Assembly: GCA_009917805.1 (NCBI GenBank)
Contig: RGES01000018.1
Coordinates: 1 to 15,060, forward strand
Length of the DNA: 15,060 nucleotides
Direction of reading: 5' to 3'
Source: Verrucomicrobiota bacterium
GTDB taxonomy: Bacteria; Verrucomicrobiota; Verrucomicrobiia; Opitutales; UBA953
The notes under the pieces were generated by a model, which did not search any database, was not told where the DNA came from, and saw only the letters and a list, made by a program, of their open reading frames with translations. The first letter of the stretch is position 1. Each line of letters opens with the position of its first letter. A program made the position numbers and the translations under genes. Positions 1 through 6,525 of the stretch are shown one piece after another.

Positions 1-468
1 TCGCTTGACGGGCTGATAGGCCCACCACGCCTTCTCCTTGGCGCCGATGGTGCCGGGCAGGTAGCGACCGGCGACCAGCGTCTTGGTGCGGCTCTTGGGC
101 CACGTCGCGCCGGCCTTCACCCAATCCTGAAGCAGCAGGACTTCCTCCTTGGTGAGACGGTCGCCCTTGGGCGGCATCATCTTCTCGGGGTCAGTCGAAA
201 GGATGTTCTGCAGGAAGAGGCTCTTGGTCGGGTCGCCCGGGATCAACGCCGCGCCACCGTCGCCGCCCGTGGTCAGGCCGGCGAGGGAGTCCATGACCAA
301 GCCGCCCTTGTTCTTGCCGGCGGCGTGGCTGTGGCACTTGAAGCAACGGGAGTCCAGGAGGGCGACGGCCTTCTCGGCTTGATCGTTGTCCGCGCCCCGG
401 AGGCTCGCGGCGCCGACGAGGAGGGTCGTCAGGACGAGGGCAAAGGAGGCGGACGGACGTAAAGACAT
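1..468 (-). CDS. Planctomycete-type cytochrome c protein (PSCyt1, start of DUF1549), 3' end outside window
   Basis: I translated this by hand from an ATG at 468; the frame stays open for 156 codons to the window edge, so only the N-terminus is present. A hydrophobic Sec-type signal covers about residues 8-26 (ending SLRGA). A c-type haem-binding motif C42-F-K-C45-H46 follows, and an MMPPKGD motif near residue 97 probably supplies the distal Met ligand, as in the PSCyt1 domain. The segment AWWAYQPVKR near the edge resembles the linker (typically hWAFQPV) leading into DUF1549. Family members are usually 700-1100 residues, with PSCyt1, DUF1549 (PSCyt2) and DUF1553 (PSD1) in order. They are abundant in Planctomycetota and Verrucomicrobiota, often near polysaccharide-degradation genes, and their precise function is unsettled. 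It lies downstream of the pectate lyase pair but probably has its own promoter. Confidence 0.85.
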   Translation of the reverse strand, partial: MSLRPSASFALVLTTLLVGAASLRGADNDQAEKAVALLDSRCFKCHSHAAGKNKGGLVMDSLAGLTTGGDGGAALIPGDPTKSLFLQNILSTDPEKMMPPKGDRLTKEEVLLLQDWVKAGATWPKSRTKTLVAGRYLPGTIGAKEKAWWAYQPVKR

Positions 469-479
469 CGGGGCAGGCC

Positions 480-510
480 TTTATAAAGGGCTTATGAGGT
501 GTGACTGCAA
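480..510 (-). promoter_or_regulatory. Candidate sigma70-type promoter for the cytochrome gene
   Basis: On the minus strand TTGCAG (510-505) and TTTATA (487-482) are separated by 17 nt. The -10 element lies inside a perfect 12-bp palindrome, CCTTTATAAAGG (478-489). Transcription would begin only about 5-10 nt before the ATG at 468, so the leader would be very short. No Shine-Dalgarno sequence is visible. The call rests on consensus likeness only. Confidence 0.4.
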
Positions 511-535
511 GCCGAGGCCGAAGGTTCCCCGGGAT

Positions 536-982
536 TCAGCGGGTAGGCTGCATACCCCAGACCCCGATCATGGCGTCTGCCTTCTGCGGGTCGGGGGACA
601 GGACCAGTTCGAAACGGCTGCGATCGCGGGTATAGGCCACGTAGGTGACGGCGCCGGCTTCCTTCAGGTCCGTGCCGGCGAACTGGCGCGCCTGAGCCTT
701 GAAGGCCTCCAGGTCGGCGGCGGGGAAACGGAAGGTTCCCGTGCCGGTGTTTCTGTCCAGGTCATGGATCTCCGTGATGTCGTTGCTGCCGGCGGGCAGG
801 AGTTCGGGCACCCAGCCGCGCTCGATCACGCCTGCTTGGCGCGCGTCGGCGAGACTGGCGTGATGCGAGATCTTGGTGTCTGGGCCGCCTGCTCCGATGA
901 CCTTATGCGCGATGAAACTGACTCCGAAGAGCACCAGCGCACCGCCGAAGGTCAGGAGGAGCTTGCGGGTCACCTCGTTCAT
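536..982 (-). CDS. Small single-pass membrane protein, unknown function
   Basis: A 148-residue protein starting at the ATG at 982, which overlaps the stop of the pectate lyase gene by 4 nt (ATGA). An upstream in-frame start would add 22 residues but would lie inside the lyase gene, so I prefer the coupled start. Residues 7-27 form one hydrophobic membrane segment; the rest is polar and probably periplasmic. I recognise no family. The C-terminal half alternates short hydrophobic stretches in a way that suggests a small alpha/beta domain. Overlap with the lyase indicates co-expression and perhaps a role in the same exported process, but no function can be assigned. Confidence 0.75.
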   Translation of the reverse strand: MNEVTRKLLLTFGGALVLFGVSFIAHKVIGAGGPDTKISHHASLADARQAGVIERGWVPELLPAGSNDITEIHDLDRNTGTGTFRFPAADLEAFKAQARQFAGTDLKEAGAVTYVAYTRDRSRFELVLSPDPQKADAMIGVWGMQPTR

Positions 983-2010
983 CGGGCGGCCTGCTTCCAT
1001 TTCGGATAGTCCTTGGCCAAGAGGTCGCGTGCATATTCGCCGAACCAACTGTAGCCGTTGCGGCGTTCGTAGCCGATGTCTGCAAGCTTAGGCTTCGGGA
1101 TCCCGTCGCGGTCGCAGACGAAGGGCTGGGCTGTCTTGAGGTCGTAGAAGCGGGCCCAGAGGGCGGGGGCCTTGGCATCCGGAACCATGACGCGGTTATC
1201 CTTGCCGTCCTTGTCCTTCTCGGTGTCGAGGCGGTAGCCGGTGATCTTGTGCGTCTCGAACCAGGCCACGGCGCCTTCGATGGAAGCGCGGATTTCCGGC
1301 GTAGGCTTCTCGAGGCTCATGAGCAGGCGGACGATGCCGACCGATTCGCTGCCGCTGAAGGAAGGGAGTTCGTAGGCGCGGGCTTTGGCGGGCGCGTAGG
1401 TCTTCTCGTCATGCTGGGCGCACCAGACGGTCGGCTTCCCGTCGACGACGATCTGGCATTTCAGGATGCAGGCGAGGCCGCGTTCGAAGGCAGACCGGCA
1501 GGCTTCGCGGGTCTTGGCGTCGAGGAAGGCGTAGGTCTTCTCGGCGCCGACTTCGCGGACGAAGGTCATCACGCGCACCATGGCGCCGTCGTTGAAGGTG
1601 ATGCGGTCATAGTAACCTTTGCGCAGCGGGAAGAACTGCGGCCAGCCGCCGTTGGGATATTGCGCCGAGAGCACGTAGGCCAGGCCGCGGTCGAACGACC
1701 TGCGGTACGTCTCGTCCTGGGTCGCGTTGAACATGCGCGCCATGAAGCGGAGCTCGTCGACGGTGCCTTTGTTGTCGAAGGTCGGCATGAGCTTCGCGCG
1801 ATCCCCTTCGTAGGCCTTGCTGATGGTGTCGGTGTTCTTGGGCCAGCCGCCGGCGTCGGTCTGGAAGCTGAGGATGATGGCGGCGACCTGCTTCGCCTCG
1901 GGCGAGGCGAACCAGCTGTCGGGCTTCTTGAGGAAACGCCGGGCGCTCTCGTCGGCGGCGACCAAGGGGCCGAGGAGGAGGAAGGCGAGGAGCAGCAGGG
2001 CGGGGCGCAT
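979..2010 (-). CDS. Secreted pectate lyase, polysaccharide lyase family 10
   Basis: This 343-residue protein has a signal peptide (about 1-19, LLLLAFLLLGPLVAA then DE), so it acts in the periplasm or outside the cell. PL10 enzymes cleave polygalacturonate by beta-elimination with calcium. Family motifs appear in order: GGWPKN 54-59, TFDN 77-80, NGGWPQFFP 120-128, DGAM 141-144, WCAQHD 196-201, YELPSFSGSES 213-223 and ARFYDL 286-291. Arg287 in the last motif is my candidate for the catalytic base region. Length matches a lone PL10 catalytic domain with no carbohydrate-binding module. The small membrane protein overlaps its 3' end by 4 nt. Its 5' leader carries the 12-bp C-rich repeat also found ahead of moxR. 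I am confident of the family; substrate preference is inferred. Confidence 0.93.
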   Translation of the reverse strand: MRPALLLLAFLLLGPLVAADESARRFLKKPDSWFASPEAKQVAAIILSFQTDAGGWPKNTDTISKAYEGDRAKLMPTFDNKGTVDELRFMARMFNATQDETYRRSFDRGLAYVLSAQYPNGGWPQFFPLRKGYYDRITFNDGAMVRVMTFVREVGAEKTYAFLDAKTREACRSAFERGLACILKCQIVVDGKPTVWCAQHDEKTYAPAKARAYELPSFSGSESVGIVRLLMSLEKPTPEIRASIEGAVAWFETHKITGYRLDTEKDKDGKDNRVMVPDAKAPALWARFYDLKTAQPFVCDRDGIPKPKLADIGYERRNGYSWFGEYARDLLAKDYPKWKQAAR

Positions 2011-2021
2011 GGTGCGTAAGA

Positions 2022-2053
2022 GGGGTAGGGATAGGGGTAGGGATAGGGGTAGG
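2022..2053 (-). repeat. 12-bp tandem repeat (GGGGTAGGGATA on the plus strand) in the pectate lyase leader
   Basis: The unit occurs about 2.7 times without mismatch. Read in the sense of the lyase gene it is TATCCCTACCCC, ending 11 nt before the ATG. The same 12-mer occurs once at 12616-12627, again in the sense orientation and 7 nt ahead of the moxR start. The run is telomere-like and C-rich and cannot serve as a Shine-Dalgarno sequence. Confidence 0.85.
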
Positions 2054-2077
2054 CGACCGAGGGCAGGAGTAAACGAT

Positions 2078-2108
2078 GGAAAGCGGCGAATGGTTTCCGG
2101 AAAGCGGC
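2078..2108. promoter_or_regulatory. Possible operator: 10-bp direct repeat plus palindrome between divergent genes
   Basis: GGAAAGCGGC occurs at 2078-2087 and again at 2099-2108, 21 bp apart start to start, which is two helical turns. The second copy overlaps the perfect palindrome TTTCCGGAAA (2094-2103). The element sits in the divergent region between the pectate lyase and maf genes, a natural place for a regulator to bind. No regulator gene is in the window. Confidence 0.35.
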
Positions 2109-2156
2109 ATGGCTCTTGCGGTTGTCAGGTCGGGTTTAATCCGTTCTCTAAAGGTC

Positions 2157-2750
2157 GTGTCGTCGCCGCCCGTCCTCATCCTCGCCTCCGCCTCCCCCCG
2201 GCGGACGGAGCTCCTGCGGGAAGCTGGCATCCCCCATCGCGTCGTGGTCGCCGCCGTCACCGAGCACGAAGACCCGACGACCGATCCCGCGAAGATGGTC
2301 CTGCATAACGCCCGGCTGAAGGCCGCCGCGGTCTCCCGCCTGCACCCGGAGGCGATCGTGCTTGGCTCCGATACCACCGTGGCCCTCGGCGACCGCGCCT
2401 TGAACAAACCGGCGGACCTCGCCGAATCGCGCGCGATGCTGCGCAGCCTGTCCGGTCGCGAGCACACGGTCCATACGGGCGTGTGCCTCCTATGCCCGGC
2501 CCTCGGCCTCGACGAGACCCATGACGTCACGGCCTGGGTCCGTTTCCGTGCCCTCTCCGAGGAAGACATCACCCGCTACCAATCGCTGGTGAACACCTTG
2601 GACAAGGCCGGCGCCTACGGCATCCAGCAGGGCAAGGAGATCATCATCGCCGACTACCAGCAGCCGATCTCCACGATCATGGGGTTGCCGGTCGAATTCG
2701 TGAAGGCCCGCCTCGCCGCGCTCGGCCTTCTGGAAAGGCTCGTCGCATGA
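2157..2750 (+). CDS. maf: Maf family nucleotide pyrophosphatase (nucleoside triphosphate pyrophosphatase)
   Basis: A cytoplasmic house-cleaning enzyme that hydrolyses non-canonical or excess nucleoside triphosphates to monophosphate and pyrophosphate. The signature LASASPRR lies at residues 8-16, the GSDTT motif carries the catalytic Asp at about 72, followed by NKP, HTVHTGV and DKAGAYGIQ. The last fits the YhdE-like (dTTP/UTP) subgroup. I chose the GTG at 2157, giving 197 residues, the usual family length, with the signature near the N-terminus. In-frame ATGs at 2109 and 2076 would add 16 or 27 residues. The 2076 ATG has a good AGGAG 6 nt upstream, but the added stretch is less GC-rich, uses atypical codons and overlaps operator-like repeats. 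The stop overlaps the next gene by 4 nt. The family is certain; the start is not. Confidence 0.92.
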   Translation: MSSPPVLILASASPRRTELLREAGIPHRVVVAAVTEHEDPTTDPAKMVLHNARLKAAAVSRLHPEAIVLGSDTTVALGDRALNKPADLAESRAMLRSLSGREHTVHTGVCLLCPALGLDETHDVTAWVRFRALSEEDITRYQSLVNTLDKAGAYGIQQGKEIIIADYQQPISTIMGLPVEFVKARLAALGLLERLVA

Positions 2751-3658
2751 AGGCCTTCCTGCTCCTGCTCCCTGTGCTCGCCGTCGCGCAAGCGCCGGTC
2801 GTGAGCGGCGACGCCGAACTGTGGGGCGCGATCGGCGGCAAGCCGCTCGTGATCCGCACGACGAGCCGTCTCGCCGGCGCCATCGATTCCGTGAAATGGG
2901 ACGGCGTCGAGTTCATCGACTCGCACGATCACGGCCGCCAGCTGCAGTCGGCCCTCAACGCCGACGTCGACGGCGTGTTCCATGTCGAATGCTATAATCC
3001 GACCGAGGCCGGCTCCGTCGCCGACGCGCTCGGCCCGAAGTCGACGAGCCGCCTCGAATTCCTCTCCGTGCAGGACGGCTTGCTGTCCACGCGCACGCGC
3101 ATGGCCTTCTGGCTCGCCCCGGGCATGCGGTCCCACGGCCAGCCGGCGCAGAACACCGCGCCGCTTTCGGAGCACGTCCTTGCCAAGCAGGTGCGTATCG
3201 GTCGTCCGGGCATGGATCACGTCCTGGATTACAAGGTGACCTTCACCGTGCCGGCCGACCGCCCGCATAAGTATCTGCAGTTCGAAGCCTTGACCGGCTA
3301 CATGCCGGCGACGTTCAGCGAGGAGCATCGCTTCGACGCGAAGACCGCGACGCTGGTGCCGGTGCCACGTAAGAACGGTGAGATCCGGGATCCGATCGTG
3401 CTCTCGACGCCTTCGGGCTCCCATGCGATGGGAGTCTTCACTCCTGACCGCCCGCCGGCCGGGCAGCCGCCGGTCGGCTATGGCCGTTTCGAGTTCGAAC
3501 CGGAGAAGGTCGTGAAATGGAACTGCGTCTTCCGTTTGCGCCAGACCGAGCCGATCAAGCCCGGCGACCATTCGTTCCAGCTCTATGTCGTCATCGGGAC
3601 CCGCGAGGACTGCCGCCGCACGCTGGCCGCGCTCGCGCAGGAATTCGCCGGCCGATAA
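2747..3658 (+). CDS. Secreted protein of unknown function
   Basis: A 303-residue protein whose ATG overlaps the maf stop by 4 nt, so the two are probably co-translated. Residues 1-15 form a short Sec signal peptide (FLLLLPVLAVAQA). The mature part is rich in beta-forming segments with few long helices. The early segment SVKWDGVEFIDSHDHGRQLQ recalls the beta-sandwich start of galactose-mutarotase-like or lyase-type carbohydrate-binding proteins. I cannot place it in a named family, so that is only an impression. The C-terminal region (FEFEPEKVVKWNCVFRLRQ, then SFQLYVVIGT) also reads as strands. A sugar-related exported role is possible given the pectate lyase nearby, but the direct partner by position is maf. 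Confidence 0.75.
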   Translation: MKAFLLLLPVLAVAQAPVVSGDAELWGAIGGKPLVIRTTSRLAGAIDSVKWDGVEFIDSHDHGRQLQSALNADVDGVFHVECYNPTEAGSVADALGPKSTSRLEFLSVQDGLLSTRTRMAFWLAPGMRSHGQPAQNTAPLSEHVLAKQVRIGRPGMDHVLDYKVTFTVPADRPHKYLQFEALTGYMPATFSEEHRFDAKTATLVPVPRKNGEIRDPIVLSTPSGSHAMGVFTPDRPPAGQPPVGYGRFEFEPEKVVKWNCVFRLRQTEPIKPGDHSFQLYVVIGTREDCRRTLAALAQEFAGR

Positions 3659-3664
3659 TCGGCC
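3650..3664 (+). terminator. Hairpin spanning the stop codon of the secreted protein gene
   Basis: GGCCGA (3650-3655) and TCGGCC (3659-3664) form a perfect 6-bp stem whose three-base loop is exactly the TAA stop codon. No T-run follows, so it is not a standard intrinsic terminator. It may slow or end transcription, or stabilise the 3' end. Confidence 0.35.
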
Positions 3665-3674
3665 TCGCCTACGC

Positions 3675-3702
3675 TTGAAGTCGGACGTGGTCCGCCTACC
3701 TT
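3675..3702 (+). promoter_or_regulatory. Candidate promoter with internal palindrome ahead of the TonB-like gene
   Basis: TTGAAG (3675-3680) and TACCTT (3697-3702) are 16 nt apart. The spacer holds a hyphenated palindrome, CGGAC-GTG-GTCCG (3682-3694), placed where a repressor would block RNA polymerase. Transcription would start at or very near the GTG at 3709, giving a leaderless or nearly leaderless message. Consensus-based and uncertain. Confidence 0.35.
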
Positions 3703-3708
3703 GGCGAG

Positions 3709-4608
3709 GTGCGGTCAGACGAATCCATCGACCTTCCGTCCGCGGCCATCGCGGTCGCCGTGTCCCTCGGCCTGCACCTGCTCCTGCTCTGGGCCTTGCC
3801 TGACTCCTTCCATAAGGTCGTCGTGCTCGTCCGTCCGGTCGAAGTCCTGACGGCGCCGGTGAAGATCGACGAAGCTCGGTTGCCGCCGAAACTTCGTTTC
3901 GCCGAGACGAATCCGGCGGCGAACCAGGCGGTGCCGAAGGTCGCGCCCTTCACCTCGTCGCGGAATCAGACCGCCGCGCAGCCGGTCCCGGAGAAGATGC
4001 CGACCCAATCGCCTCTCCCGAAGTCCGCCGGGACTTCCGAAGAGATACGCCTTGCCCAGGGCAAGCCGCGTTCCATCGATCAGTCGCAGGCCTCGCCGGC
4101 CGTCCAGCCTTCGGTGTCGATGGCGCCGCCGACGAAGACCGCGCCGCCGCCCGGTCCGGGCAAGTCGGCCCCCAAGCCTTCGCCGGCCCCCGTCGCGGCC
4201 AATCCGGAGCGGCCGCGCGCCTCCGCTCCATCGGGAACTTACGGCCTGCTGCTGCGTCGGCCGGTGGGCGTCAACCGGGCCGGTTCGCTCGCCATCGACG
4301 CCCGGTTCAGCAACTACGGCGACTACACCCAGCGCATGATGGAGGCCATCCAGTCCAGCTGGTGGAGCATCATCGAGCGCTCGCGTTTCGAAGGCGTCTC
4401 CCGCGGCCGCGTGACGGTCCGCTTCCGGCTGCATCGCGACGGGACGGTCACCGACGCCCAGGTCCTCGGCACCGAGGTCACCCGCGTGATGACCCTCGCC
4501 TGCAAGGACGCCGTGATGGCCCCGGCGCCTTATGACATCTGGCGAGCGGATATGGTCGCCATGTACGGCGAGAGCGACACGGTCACGATCAACTTCCACT
4601 ACTACTGA
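3709..4608 (+). CDS. TonB/TolA-like energy transducer protein
   Basis: A 299-residue inner-membrane protein reaching across the periplasm, with the build of TonB or TolA. A cytoplasmic N-terminus is followed by one membrane segment (about 11-30) containing SLGLH, which matches the SxxxH motif used by TonB to couple to ExbBD. A long Pro/Ala/Lys-rich linker covers about 80-180, and a compact C-terminal domain about 190-299 (YTQRMMEAIQSSWW, then GRVTVRFRLHRDGTVTDAQV) is typical of TonB_C. The GTG at 3709 is the only sensible start, since no other in-frame start precedes the membrane segment. No exbB or exbD is adjacent. The stop overlaps the next ATG by one base (TGATG). Whether it serves outer-membrane import or a Tol-like role cannot be told. 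Confidence 0.8.
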   Translation: MRSDESIDLPSAAIAVAVSLGLHLLLLWALPDSFHKVVVLVRPVEVLTAPVKIDEARLPPKLRFAETNPAANQAVPKVAPFTSSRNQTAAQPVPEKMPTQSPLPKSAGTSEEIRLAQGKPRSIDQSQASPAVQPSVSMAPPTKTAPPPGPGKSAPKPSPAPVAANPERPRASAPSGTYGLLLRRPVGVNRAGSLAIDARFSNYGDYTQRMMEAIQSSWWSIIERSRFEGVSRGRVTVRFRLHRDGTVTDAQVLGTEVTRVMTLACKDAVMAPAPYDIWRADMVAMYGESDTVTINFHYY

Positions 4609-5459
4609 TGACCCTGGCCACTGATTGGATCCCGTTCGGACGCGGCGTACGCGTGGTCGCGACGCACGCCTGCGGGCTCATCGCGGTCGAGAAGCCCGAC
4701 GGCATCCTGTCGCACCCCAATCCGGGCGAAGCCGCGGAGAAGGGCACGATCCTCATCGCGGGCAACTACTCCCTCGACGAGGAGGCCTTCCACGTCCGCG
4801 ACGGCAAGGGCGGCATCCGACGCGTCTACCTGCTCAACCGGCTCGATTCGCCGACCAGCGGCACGCTGCTGCTTTCGCTCGACGAAGGCGTCGCCGACCT
4901 GGTGCGCAAGATGTTCGCCCGTTCGCAGGTCTCGAAGAAATACGTCGCCCTCATCCGCGGCCGCGGCCTGCGCACCCCGCGCGGGACCTGGCAGGATCAG
5001 ATGGCGAAGTCCAAGGGCCCCGGCGGCGGCGTGCGTTCCGAGACCGGCGCCGGCGCGCCCGCGGTGACGGTCTACGCCTGGCAGCGCTCGGCCGGCGGCA
5101 CGCTCCCGCTTTCCCTCATCCAGCTCGAGCCGCGCACGGGCCGCACGCACCAGCTCCGCGTGCAGACCGCCGCCCACGGCCACCCGATCCTGGGCGACCG
5201 TACCTACGGTGATTTCGAATTCAACAAGGCGGTCGGCACGGCCCGCGGCTTCAAGCGGCTCTTCCTGCACGCCGAATCGACGCAGCTCTCCTTCGAATGG
5301 CAGGGCGCGAAGGTCGACTTCAAGGCGACGGCCCCGATGCCCAAGGAATTCGAAGAAGCGTTGGTCGCCGACGATGACGAGACGCCGGACCAAGGACCGA
5401 AGCGCCCACGACGCGACGCCGGTACGCCGATCTCGCCGCGCCTCCGCATCCGGCTCTGA
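4608..5459 (+). CDS. RluA-family RNA pseudouridine synthase
   Basis: A 283-residue cytoplasmic enzyme that isomerises uridine to pseudouridine in rRNA or tRNA. VEKPDGILSHP (27-37) is the usual first motif. LNRLDSPTSG (76-85) carries the catalytic Asp80, and EPRTGRTHQLRVQ with HGHPILGDRTYG forms the conserved active-site Arg and C-terminal motifs. The residue before RLD is Asn rather than the His common in RluA-type enzymes. No S4 domain precedes the catalytic domain. A charged, disordered tail follows from about residue 253. The start overlaps the TonB-like stop by one base, so translation is probably coupled although the functions look unrelated. The target uridine cannot be inferred. Confidence 0.9.
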   Translation: MTLATDWIPFGRGVRVVATHACGLIAVEKPDGILSHPNPGEAAEKGTILIAGNYSLDEEAFHVRDGKGGIRRVYLLNRLDSPTSGTLLLSLDEGVADLVRKMFARSQVSKKYVALIRGRGLRTPRGTWQDQMAKSKGPGGGVRSETGAGAPAVTVYAWQRSAGGTLPLSLIQLEPRTGRTHQLRVQTAAHGHPILGDRTYGDFEFNKAVGTARGFKRLFLHAESTQLSFEWQGAKVDFKATAPMPKEFEEALVADDDETPDQGPKRPRRDAGTPISPRLRIRL

Positions 5460-5481
5460 GTCGGGATTGCTCCTAACTTTC

Positions 5482-5496
5482 CCCCGGTTGCCGGGG
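5482..5496 (+). terminator. Short GC-rich hairpin after the pseudouridine synthase gene
   Basis: CCCCGG and CCGGGG form a 6-bp stem with a TTG loop, followed by TTAT. This is a weak terminator candidate because the T-run is poor. The following TATAAG (5498-5503) could be the -10 element of the next gene, which starts 18 nt later; no convincing -35 element is visible. Confidence 0.35.
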
Positions 5497-5521
5497 TTAT
5501 AAGCGCATCCCCCTCACGTCC

Positions 5522-6487
5522 ATGCGCAACGCCCTGCTGGTCTGCATCCTTGGTTTCATCGCCCTCGACGCCGCCGACGCGCCGCTCGCGGGGGTCGACA
5601 AGCGACCGGTGACGATCTTCTGCGACGGCGTGCGCATGGCCGCCGACCTTTTCTCCCCGAAGGAGCTCAAGGCCGACCAGAAACTCCCCGCATTGATCCT
5701 CTGCAACGGCACCGGCGGCACGAAGGCGAAGGTCGGCAACCGTACCGCGCCTTCCTTCGCCCGGGCGGGTTTCGTCGTGCTTTCCTTCGATTACCGCGGA
5801 TGGGGCGAGAGCGACAGCAAGCTGATCACGCTCGAGGCCCAGCCCAGGCCTGATGCCGCCGGCAACGTCAAGGTCGAGGCCCGCGCCGTGCGTTGGCAGA
5901 TGAATTACGCCGACCAGACCGAAGACATCCGGGCGGCGATCAGCTTCCTGGCCGCGGAGAAGTCGGTCGACGCGAAGCAGATCGGACTATGGGGCTCGAG
6001 CTACGGCGGCGGCCTCGTCACGTGGGTGACGGGCAACGACGCCCGCGTCCGGTTCGCCGTCGCGCAGGTCTCCGGGATGGCCGCCCGCGGTCCTGCCGCC
6101 GAGAAGGCCGCCCAGGAGCTCGCGATGAAGCAGGCTCGCGGCGAAGCCGAACCGGTGCCTTTCGAGACCGGCAAGCTCGGCGGCAAGATGGCCTCCTATG
6201 CGATGATGCGCGCCAATCCTGCGCGCAGCGTCGGCTTCAACTCGATCGAGGCCGCGGCGAAGATCAAGGTGCCGATGCTGCTCGTCGACGCCGAGAAGGA
6301 TGAGCTGGTCGACATCCGCCAGCATGGCGGCAAGGTCGCCGGCATCCTCAAGACCAACGGCGTGCCGGTCGAGTACCGGGTCATTCCGGGCATCACCCAT
6401 TACGGGGTGTACAAGGAGAAGTTCGCCGAAGTGACCGCGATCGAGGTCGAATGGCTGCGGGCGACGGTGAAAGCCTTGGGTAACTGA
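5522..6487 (+). CDS. Exported alpha/beta hydrolase (S15/dienelactone-hydrolase-like)
   Basis: A 321-residue protein with a signal peptide (about 1-20, ending DAADA). The alpha/beta-hydrolase core is clear: an oxyanion-region CNGTGG (61-66), FDYRGWGES (89-97), the nucleophile elbow G158-S-S160-Y-G162 with Ser160 as nucleophile, a likely acid at Asp260 in DAEKDELVD, and His293 in GITHYGVY. The layout resembles the peptidase S15 / Xaa-Pro dipeptidyl-peptidase-like hydrolases often annotated generically. A helical insertion (about 186-245) forms the cap. Substrates could be esters or peptides; an acetyl or feruloyl esterase role is possible but unsupported. It is followed by a terminator-like hairpin, so it is probably monocistronic. 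Confidence 0.87.
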   Translation: MRNALLVCILGFIALDAADAPLAGVDKRPVTIFCDGVRMAADLFSPKELKADQKLPALILCNGTGGTKAKVGNRTAPSFARAGFVVLSFDYRGWGESDSKLITLEAQPRPDAAGNVKVEARAVRWQMNYADQTEDIRAAISFLAAEKSVDAKQIGLWGSSYGGGLVTWVTGNDARVRFAVAQVSGMAARGPAAEKAAQELAMKQARGEAEPVPFETGKLGGKMASYAMMRANPARSVGFNSIEAAAKIKVPMLLVDAEKDELVDIRQHGGKVAGILKTNGVPVEYRVIPGITHYGVYKEKFAEVTAIEVEWLRATVKALGN

Positions 6488-6491
6488 GTTC

Positions 6492-6525
6492 GCGTCGGCC
6501 GGTTTGGGGTCCGCACGACGCTTCT
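6492..6525 (+). terminator. Probable intrinsic terminator of the hydrolase gene
   Basis: GCGTCG (6492-6497) pairs with CGACGC (6516-6521). Inner pairs GC..GG with CC..GC extend the stem around an 8-nt loop. The stem is followed by TTCTT and begins 5 nt after the TGA. The T-run is imperfect. Confidence 0.45.

Noticed and set aside
386..1009. Plus-strand 207-codon open frame across the small membrane protein gene and the cytochrome gene promoter.
   Set aside because: It crosses an intergenic region and two minus-strand genes, and the product shows no recognisable features.
1249..2019. Plus-strand 256-codon open frame opposite the pectate lyase gene.
   Set aside because: Low-complexity Gly/Ala/Glu/Val-rich product, while the minus-strand frame has the complete PL10 motif set.
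3715..4599. Minus-strand 294-codon frame opposite the TonB-like gene.
   Set aside because: Arg/His/Gly-rich shadow; the plus strand encodes a TM segment with SxxxH, a Pro-rich linker and a TonB-type C-terminal domain.
4625..5212. Alternative plus-strand frame inside the pseudouridine synthase gene.
   Set aside because: Arg/Pro/Ala-rich frame-shifted reading of a gene whose true frame carries the catalytic motifs.
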